This document shows, piece by piece, positions 1-5,096 of a stretch of DNA of 5,096 nt. The number at the start of each line of letters is the position of its first letter. Positions within the stretch are counted from its first letter, which is position 1. A program made the position numbers and the translations under genes. The DNA lies in contig JAHILC010000052.1 of NCBI GenBank assembly GCA_018897225.1, positions 1 to 5,096 on the forward strand. The letters are read 5' to 3'. The stretch is from Actinomycetota bacterium. GTDB lineage: Bacteria; Actinomycetota; Humimicrobiia; Humimicrobiales; Humimicrobiaceae. The notes beneath the pieces are model-generated. The model was not told the DNA's origin and searched no databases. It worked only from the letters and a program-made list of their open reading frames with translations.

Positions 1-1708
1 TCTTGTGATAGCTGACAGCAAATCGGTGAGCTTCATCCCGCACCCTTGTTATGATCTTCATGTAATTATTTGCAAGATCAAGCTTTATCCCATTTTCAAA
101 CTTGCTGCAAAAGATTATTTCTTCCTTTTTTGCAAGGCTTATGACATCTATCTCAGGTAATTGCTTTCTTGCCATTAAACTCCTGGCAATATTAAACTGA
201 GCTTTTCCACCGTCAACTATTAGCAAGTCAGGTTTTATATAGAAGCTGTCTTCTATATTGACACGCCAGTCTTCAAGATATCTCAGTCTCCTGTTCAGTA
301 TTTCTTCCATCATCGCAACGTCATCCTGACCGGTAACAGTTCTAATCTTAAAATGCCTGTAATTGCTTGCAAGCGGGCTGCCGTTTATAAAAACGGCCAT
401 TGAGCCAACCGCAAAACTGCTGCCAATATTGGAGATATCAAAACATTCAATGCGTTTTGGAATATTCTCCAATCCAAGTATTCCTTTTAGATTGAAAAGA
501 TCCTTGTAGGCCTTGGAATAACCAATGTCCTTTTCAAATTTTTTCTTTTCAAGATATAGTGCGGCATTTCTTGCAACCATCCCAATAATTTTTTTCTTTT
601 CACCAATCTTAGGAACCTTTATTTCTATTTTTTTATCTTTGGATTTTGAAAGCCATTCTGAAATCAGTTCCATATCCTCTATCTCAAAAGGTATAAAAAT
701 TTTTGAAGGCACATTATCAATATCTATATAAAAGCTTTTTAGAAAACCAGCCAGTATTTCATTTTCGGCTATAAACTTGCAGTTTGAAATTATAAAATTA
801 TTTATTGCTGACAGTTCCCCCTCCTTATAGCTAAATAAGCTCACAGCGGCCATTTCAGCGCTTACATCCTTTGAAATTGAAAGGATTTCCCAGGTATCTT
901 CGCCGCTAAAAAAAATTTTCTGGTTTACATGAAGCTCATTTATCCATTCAATTTTTTCCCTTAAAATTGCAGCATCTTCAAATTCTTTATTTGAAGCATG
1001 CCGTATCATCTCTGCTTTCATATTTTCAATAATTGTCTTATCGCTGCCTTTTAAAAACATCTTGATATAATCAATATTGCGCCTGTATATTTCCTCAGTA
1101 ATTTTCCCTGCACAAGGCGCAGAACATAAATTTATATGATAATTTAAGCAAACTGCGTCTCTAACCTTGCCAGGTTTACTCTTTTTACAGTCTCTTAATT
1201 GAAAAATCTTGCGCAAAGCGCCGAGAATTTCCTTGACTGGTTTTACATTGGTATAGGGTCCAAAATATTTAGCGCCCTTTAAATTCCTGTTTCTTGTCAT
1301 AAAGACCCTGGGAAATTTTTCATTTTCGGTTATTGCAATATAAGGATAGGATTTGTCGTCCTTCAGGGAAACATTATATTTAGGCCGGTTTTTTTTAATA
1401 AGATTGCTCTCCAGCATCAGCGCTTCCACTTCATTGTCTGTGACAATATAGTCCACTGAGCTTATTTTGTCTGTAAAAAAAGAAATGGGGTGGTTTACGT
1501 AATTGACTGAATCATTTTTTTGAAAATAGCTTTTAACCCTGTCGCGAAGACTTTGCGCTTTTCCTACATAAATTACCCTGCCTCTGGAGTCTTTGAAGAT
1601 ATAAACGCCAGGCTGCTTAGGCAGAATAGGTAAAATATTCCTGATATTGGGTTTAGCTGTTTCTTCGCCAAGAGTCTGCTGTGTGGAACTGTCGGTCTTT
1701 GTATCCAT
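1..1708 (-). CDS. uvrC: UvrABC system protein C, excinuclease subunit (3' end outside window)
   Basis: UvrC is the nuclease of bacterial nucleotide excision repair; it binds UvrB on damaged DNA and incises 3' and then 5' of the lesion. I translated 569 codons without interruption. The GIY-YIG nuclease domain (3' cut) covers about residues 30-113: PGVY at 33-36, IYVGK at 46-50, R57, E100 and N112. Four cysteines follow (C174, C187, C195, C199). A UVR domain for UvrB contact lies at about 222-257. The RNase H-like nuclease (5' cut) carries the expected triad D424 (CFDIS), D499 (IVDGG) and H561 (DEAHRFA). The usual length is about 600-620 residues, so only the C-terminal helix-hairpin-helix DNA-binding domain is missing, cut by the window edge. 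The ATG at 1706-1708 is the only possible start: an in-frame TAA lies at 1730-1732, no other start codon intervenes, and AAGGA sits 5 bases upstream. The gene starts inside uvrA. The N-terminus is roughly a dozen residues longer than in E. coli. Confidence 0.97.
   Translation of the reverse strand, partial: MDTKTDSSTQQTLGEETAKPNIRNILPILPKQPGVYIFKDSRGRVIYVGKAQSLRDRVKSYFQKNDSVNYVNHPISFFTDKISSVDYIVTDNEVEALMLESNLIKKNRPKYNVSLKDDKSYPYIAITENEKFPRVFMTRNRNLKGAKYFGPYTNVKPVKEILGALRKIFQLRDCKKSKPGKVRDAVCLNYHINLCSAPCAGKITEEIYRRNIDYIKMFLKGSDKTIIENMKAEMIRHASNKEFEDAAILREKIEWINELHVNQKIFFSGEDTWEILSISKDVSAEMAAVSLFSYKEGELSAINNFIISNCKFIAENEILAGFLKSFYIDIDNVPSKIFIPFEIEDMELISEWLSKSKDKKIEIKVPKIGEKKKIIGMVARNAALYLEKKKFEKDIGYSKAYKDLFNLKGILGLENIPKRIECFDISNIGSSFAVGSMAVFINGSPLASNYRHFKIRTVTGQDDVAMMEEILNRRLRYLEDWRVNIEDSFYIKPDLLIVDGGKAQFNIARSLMARKQLPEIDVISLAKKEEIIFCSKFENGIKLDLANNYMKIITRVRDEAHRFAVSYHK
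1653..1708 (-). other. uvrA/uvrC coding overlap, 56 bases
   Basis: The last 17 or so codons plus stop of uvrA and the first 18-19 codons of uvrC share these bases, with uvrC codons beginning one base downstream of uvrA codons. Both starts and stops are fixed by in-frame stops, so the overlap is real unless there is a sequencing error. It encodes the UvrA tail ending DSWRRNS and the UvrC head beginning MDTKTDSS; neither looks conserved. The arrangement favours co-transcription and probably translational coupling. Confidence 0.9.
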
Positions 1709-4538
1709 TATTATCCTTAAGAACCTTTTTTAAAAATTTGCCGGTATAAGAAGCGCCGTTGCGAGTTATTTCCTCGGGTGTACCCGCAGCAATAATCTGT
1801 CCGCCTTTTTCTCCACCCTCGGGCCCTAAATCAATTATATAATCAGCGGATTTAATAACTTCAAGATTATGCTCGATTATTACCACAGTATTGCCAGCAT
1901 CAACAAGCTTATTTAGAATTTTTAATAGCTTGCTTATGTCATCAAAATGAAGTCCTGTTGTCGGCTCATCCAGCAGATACATGGTATTGCCTGTACTTTT
2001 CCTTGAAAGTTCTGTTGAAAGCTTGACCCTTTGAGCTTCGCCTCCTGAAAGTGTTGTTGAGGACTGCCCCAATTTTATATATCCCAGGCCAACATCATTA
2101 ATCAATTCCAGTTTCCTGCTTATTCTGGGAATATTCTTAAAAAAGTTCATGGCTTCTTCAACATTCATGTTCAGGACTCCATCTATGTTCTTATCCTTAT
2201 ACTTGATTTCAAGAGTTTCCCTGTTATACCTCTTGCCTTTACAAACCTCGCAAGGGACATAAACATCTGGAAGGAAATGCATTTCTATTTTTATTTCTCC
2301 GTCACCGCTGCAGGCTTCGCATCTTCCACCCTTGACATTAAAGCTAAACCTTCCGGGCTTGTAACCTCTCATACGGGCATCATTTGTTCGCGAAAATAGC
2401 TCTCTTACATAACCGAAGATACCTGTATAGGTTGCAGGATTTGAGCGTGGAGTTCTACCTATTGGTGACTGATCAATTACTATTACCTTGTCTAAGTTTT
2501 TATAATCAATTATTTTATCATGCTTCCCGGCATGCTCGTTTGACTTCATAAGCAGGCTTGAAAGAGCAGGATATAGTATTTCATTTATCAGGGTACTTTT
2601 GCCTGAGCCTGACACGCCTGTTATTGAAATTAGTTTGCCAAGCGGGATTTCAACATCAATATTTTTCAAGTTATGTTCTCTCGCACCTTTAATTATAATA
2701 TTTTTACCGTTTCCTTGCCTCCTGCTTTCAGGAACAGGGATAAATCTTTTTCTGGAAAGGTATTTGCCGGTAATGGACTTTTCACATTGCAATATATCCT
2801 CCAGGCTGCCATTGAATACTATCTCCCCGCCATGCACACCTGCACCAGGTCCTATGTCAACAATATGGTCTGCGGAACGCATTGTTTCTTCGTCATGCTC
2901 AATTACAATTATGGTATTGCCGAGATCACGCAATCGCTTTAGTGCACCTATCAGTTTGTTGTTATCCCTCTGGTGCAGACCTATACTTGGCTCATCCAGT
3001 ATGTATAGAACTCCAACCAGCCCCGAACCTATCTGAGTCGCCAGCCTTATCCGCTGGGATTCACCACCCGAAAGTGTTCCGGCTTGCCTGTCCAGTGTGA
3101 GATAATTCAGTCCTACATCTTTTAAGAAGTTTAACCTTTCAACTATTTCCTTAATAAGCCGCTCTCCAATAATCTTTTCCCTATCGCTGAGTTGAAGATT
3201 TCGCAGCCAGATGATAGCATCTTCAATTGTCAGCAGGCAATAATCTGCGATTGAGAACCCATTTATCCTGACAGCAAGACTTTCGGGCTTAAGTCTTTTG
3301 CCATTACAGCCGCTGCACGGAATTTCATTTACCATTCGTTCAATCCTGTCTCTCTGGAATTCAGATTCAGTTTCTATATATCTCCTGCTTAAATTATTAG
3401 CAAGCCCTTCAAATCTTAGCCAGTAATACCTTATTTCTCCTTTGTGATTGCGGTATCTTACCTTTATTTTTTCCCCGTCAGTTCCGTAAAGAACCAGCTT
3501 TTTTACCCTGTCATCAAGCTCCTCGAAAGGAGTTTCAAGGTTAAAGTCATATTGTTCTGCCAGGCTTCGCATAAGCTGAGAGTAATAATTTGAATAGTTC
3601 ATATTAAAAAATGGAATTGCACCCTCATTTATGGAAAGTGCGGGATATTCTACAATTAGCTGTGGATCTATTTCTTTTTTTACCCCAAGACCACTGCAGT
3701 CCTTGCATGCGCCATAAGGGCTGTTAAATGAAAACATGCGCGGAGACAACTCTTCAAAGCTTATTCCGCAATCAACACAGGTAAAATTTTCTGAAAAACT
3801 TAATATTTCACCAGTGTCCAGAAGCTCAATATGTACAATTCCGGCGCTTTCCCTAAGTGAAATCTCGATATCTTCAGTAAGCCTTTTTCTTATATCCGGT
3901 CTTATTTTCAACCTGTCTATAATAATTTCAATTTCATGTTTTTTGTTTTTATCTATGCTTATTTCATGATTATCAGAAATGTCATAGATCTCACCATCAA
4001 CTTTAACCCTTACGTAGCCTTCTTTTTTGATTGATTCAAAAGTTTTCAGGTACTCACCTTTTCTGCCCCTTACTACAGGTGCAAGAATTTGAAACTTAGT
4101 GTCCAGTGGCAAATCCATTATTTTGTCAACAATCTGATCGACTGTCTGTTTTGTGATTGGCTTTCCGCATACATAACAGTAAGGCACCCCAATTCTTGCA
4201 TAAAGAACCCTTAAATAATCATATATTTCAGTTATTGTTCCCACAGTTGATCTGGGATTTTTTGAAACACCTTTTTGATTTATTGAAACTGCAGGGGAAA
4301 GCCCTTCAATAAGATCAACATCAGGCTTATCCATCTGTCCAAGGAACTGTCTCGCGTATGAGGAAAGGGATTCTACATACCTTCTCTGGCCCTCAGCATA
4401 AATTGTATCAAAAGCAAGGGAAGATTTCCCCGAGCCGCTTACCCCTGTAAAAACAATAAATTTATCTCTTGGAATCTTAAGGTTTATATTTTTTAAATTA
4501 TGTTCTCTTGCGCCTTTTATTATTATTTCGGTTTTCAT
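1653..4538 (-). CDS. uvrA: UvrABC system protein A, DNA damage-recognition ATPase
   Basis: UvrA is the dimeric ABC-type ATPase that scans DNA for distortions and loads UvrB in nucleotide excision repair. The 961-residue product is full length for the family (about 940-960). It has two ABC modules. The first has Walker [10 protein letters not shown] at 32-40, signature LSGGES at 489-494, Walker B ILDEP at 513-517 and H548. The second has Walker [10 protein letters not shown] at 641-649, signature LSGGEA at 830-835, Walker B LLDEP at 855-859 and H890. Six CxxC pairs are intact: C121/C124, C254/C257, C278/C281, C408/C411, C740/C743 and C763/C766; these fit the three zinc modules of UvrA, though pairing is inferred. 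The ATG at 4536-4538 is fixed by an in-frame TAA at 4554-4556 and by the family-typical N-terminus leading into GAREHNL. No strong Shine-Dalgarno is visible, only a weak AAGACAG ending 10 bases upstream, so coupling to uvrB translation is plausible. Conserved sequence ends near residue 940; the last 21 residues are an unconserved-looking basic tail. Confidence 0.99.
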   Translation of the reverse strand: MKTEIIIKGAREHNLKNINLKIPRDKFIVFTGVSGSGKSSLAFDTIYAEGQRRYVESLSSYARQFLGQMDKPDVDLIEGLSPAVSINQKGVSKNPRSTVGTITEIYDYLRVLYARIGVPYCYVCGKPITKQTVDQIVDKIMDLPLDTKFQILAPVVRGRKGEYLKTFESIKKEGYVRVKVDGEIYDISDNHEISIDKNKKHEIEIIIDRLKIRPDIRKRLTEDIEISLRESAGIVHIELLDTGEILSFSENFTCVDCGISFEELSPRMFSFNSPYGACKDCSGLGVKKEIDPQLIVEYPALSINEGAIPFFNMNYSNYYSQLMRSLAEQYDFNLETPFEELDDRVKKLVLYGTDGEKIKVRYRNHKGEIRYYWLRFEGLANNLSRRYIETESEFQRDRIERMVNEIPCSGCNGKRLKPESLAVRINGFSIADYCLLTIEDAIIWLRNLQLSDREKIIGERLIKEIVERLNFLKDVGLNYLTLDRQAGTLSGGESQRIRLATQIGSGLVGVLYILDEPSIGLHQRDNNKLIGALKRLRDLGNTIIVIEHDEETMRSADHIVDIGPGAGVHGGEIVFNGSLEDILQCEKSITGKYLSRKRFIPVPESRRQGNGKNIIIKGAREHNLKNIDVEIPLGKLISITGVSGSGKSTLINEILYPALSSLLMKSNEHAGKHDKIIDYKNLDKVIVIDQSPIGRTPRSNPATYTGIFGYVRELFSRTNDARMRGYKPGRFSFNVKGGRCEACSGDGEIKIEMHFLPDVYVPCEVCKGKRYNRETLEIKYKDKNIDGVLNMNVEEAMNFFKNIPRISRKLELINDVGLGYIKLGQSSTTLSGGEAQRVKLSTELSRKSTGNTMYLLDEPTTGLHFDDISKLLKILNKLVDAGNTVVIIEHNLEVIKSADYIIDLGPEGGEKGGQIIAAGTPEEITRNGASYTGKFLKKVLKDNNGYKDRQFHTADSWRRNS
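1714..1718 (-). promoter_or_regulatory. Ribosome binding site of uvrC
   Basis: The transcript reads AAGGA followed by TAATA and the ATG at 1708, a good Shine-Dalgarno match with 5-base spacing. It lies inside uvrA codons for about residues 940-942. It supports the uvrC start and means that ribosomes finishing uvrA pass over it. Confidence 0.75.
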
Positions 4539-4572
4539 ATGAATTTTTCTGTCTTAATATACCTGACCGATT
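4539..4572 (-). other. uvrB-uvrA intergenic spacer
   Basis: This 34-base spacer between the uvrB TGA and the uvrA ATG is the only non-coding sequence in the window. It holds an in-frame TAA for uvrA (4554-4556) and a weak AAGACAG purine stretch ending 10 bases before the ATG. I see no promoter, no terminator with a U tract and no SOS-box-like operator, which fits read-through from uvrB into uvrA. Confidence 0.8.
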
Positions 4573-4579
4573 TCAGTCA
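4564..4579 (-). repeat. Short inverted repeat across the uvrB stop codon
   Basis: The transcript TGACTGAAATCGGTCA can fold into a 6-pair stem (TGACTG with CGGTCA, one G-U pair) around a 4-base AAAT loop. The uvrB TGA overlaps the stem and loop. No U tract follows, so it is not an intrinsic terminator. It may be chance or may influence termination and re-initiation at uvrA. Confidence 0.35.
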
Positions 4580-5096
4580 TTTTGAATATTTGCTATATTT
4601 TTAATCTTTGTTATTTCATCTCTTATAAACGCAGCTTTTTCAAAATTCATTTCCTTTGCTGCCATATGCATCTCTTCTTCCAAGCCACTTATTATATTAT
4701 CTATTTTAGAGAAATCCATATCCAATAACCTGTCGTTGGAAAAAGCTGCAGCTTTTTCCCTTACGGAGAACTCTTTTTTAGCTGTCTTTTTTGACTTAAT
4801 GCCGCTTGCATACAGGATATCAGAAATGCTCTTGATTATCGTTGTGGGTATAATATTATGCTGCTCGTTATATTCTACCTGTATTTTTCGCCTTCTGTTT
4901 GTTTCGCCTAAAGCATTTCTCATGGAATTAGTTATATTGTCAGCATACATTAAAACCATCCCATTTATATTCCTCGAAGCTCTTCCAATTGTCTGGATCA
5001 AAGAGATTTCAGATCTTAAAAACCCTTCCTTATCAGCATCAAGTATTGCAACTAATGAAACTTCGGGTAAATCAAGCCCTTCTCGTAAAAGATTAA
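4573..5096 (-). CDS. uvrB: UvrABC system protein B, C-terminal part (5' end outside window)
   Basis: UvrB is the helicase-like subunit that UvrA loads onto DNA; it verifies the lesion and recruits UvrC. Only the last 173 codons, about a quarter of the usual 660 or so, lie here, with the frame open to the right edge. The fragment begins in helicase motif V (NLLREGLDLPE), continues through the conserved AILDADKEGFLRSE stretch and motif VI QTIGRASRN (fragment residues 34-42), then the NRRRKIQ/YNEQH region. It ends in a UVR domain (about residues 131-167, LEEEMHMAAKEMNFEKAAFIRDEI), which contacts the UVR domain of UvrC. The stop is TGA at 4573-4575. The TTG at 4999-5001 could be mistaken for a start, but it is the conserved internal leucine before IQTIGR, and homology continues upstream of it. 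uvrA begins 34 bases downstream. The serine in GRASRN replaces the more common alanine and is a mild variant. Confidence 0.98.
   Translation of the reverse strand, partial: NLLREGLDLPEVSLVAILDADKEGFLRSEISLIQTIGRASRNINGMVLMYADNITNSMRNALGETNRRRKIQVEYNEQHNIIPTTIIKSISDILYASGIKSKKTAKKEFSVREKAAAFSNDRLLDMDFSKIDNIISGLEEEMHMAAKEMNFEKAAFIRDEITKIKNIANIQND

Noticed and set aside
908..915. Run of eight identical bases in uvrC as a possible phase-variation tract
   Set aside because: The run encodes I-F-F in frame and is short. Similar runs occur elsewhere in this AT-rich sequence, and no switching partner is apparent.
1388..1394. A AAA AAC slippery heptamer in the uvrC frame, a classic -1 frameshift motif
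   Set aside because: It encodes the conserved IKKN stretch before RPKYN, and the zero frame continues normally for the rest of the gene. I saw no obvious stimulatory structure downstream. It is most likely a by-product of lysine codons in AT-rich DNA.
2599..3100. Open frames on the plus strand opposite uvrA (also at 3736-3969 and, opposite uvrC, 525-731)
   Set aside because: They lie wholly antisense to strongly conserved uvrA and uvrC codons, their translations resemble no family I know, and they have no convincing start context. They are shadows of the real genes.
4564..4579. Inverted repeat as an intrinsic terminator after uvrB
   Set aside because: The stem is short and weak, and no U-rich tract follows on the transcript.
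4999..5001. TTG as a start codon of a separate 142-codon gene
   Set aside because: It is the conserved leucine preceding IQTIGR of UvrB, and clear UvrB homology continues upstream to the window edge.

Overview
The window holds a nucleotide excision repair gene cluster read entirely on the minus strand, in the transcriptional order uvrB (3' end) - uvrA (complete) - uvrC (all but its 3' end). Together these genes encode the UvrABC system. UvrA and UvrB find and verify bulky DNA lesions, UvrB stays on the damaged strand, and UvrC cuts on both sides of the lesion. No mobile element, RNA gene, CRISPR array or unrelated gene is visible.

Layout on the plus-strand coordinates: 1-1708 is uvrC (569 codons, running off the left edge before its stop); 1653-4538 is uvrA (961 codons, complete); 4573-5096 is the last 173 codons of uvrB (running off the right edge). 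uvrB and uvrA are separated by 34 bases. uvrA and uvrC overlap by 56 bases in different frames. An in-frame stop just upstream of both the uvrA and the uvrC ATG fixes each start. The tight packing and lack of any visible internal promoter or terminator suggest one transcript, whose promoter would lie beyond the right edge.

The DNA is AT-rich, with frequent ATA isoleucine codons and A-rich coding strands. The proteins resemble those of low-GC Gram-positive-type or related anaerobic bacteria: UvrC reads DISN rather than the DISH of E. coli, and has a CSAPC cysteine motif. This points broadly to Bacillota or a low-GC deep branch near Actinomycetota. It is inference from motifs remembered by family; no finer placement is justified.

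All key catalytic and metal-binding residues I could check are present, so this looks like a functional, ordinary repair operon. I did not find a previously undescribed system. The points most worth a second look are the 56-base uvrA/uvrC overlap, which encodes non-conserved tails of both proteins, and the conserved four-cysteine motif of UvrC.
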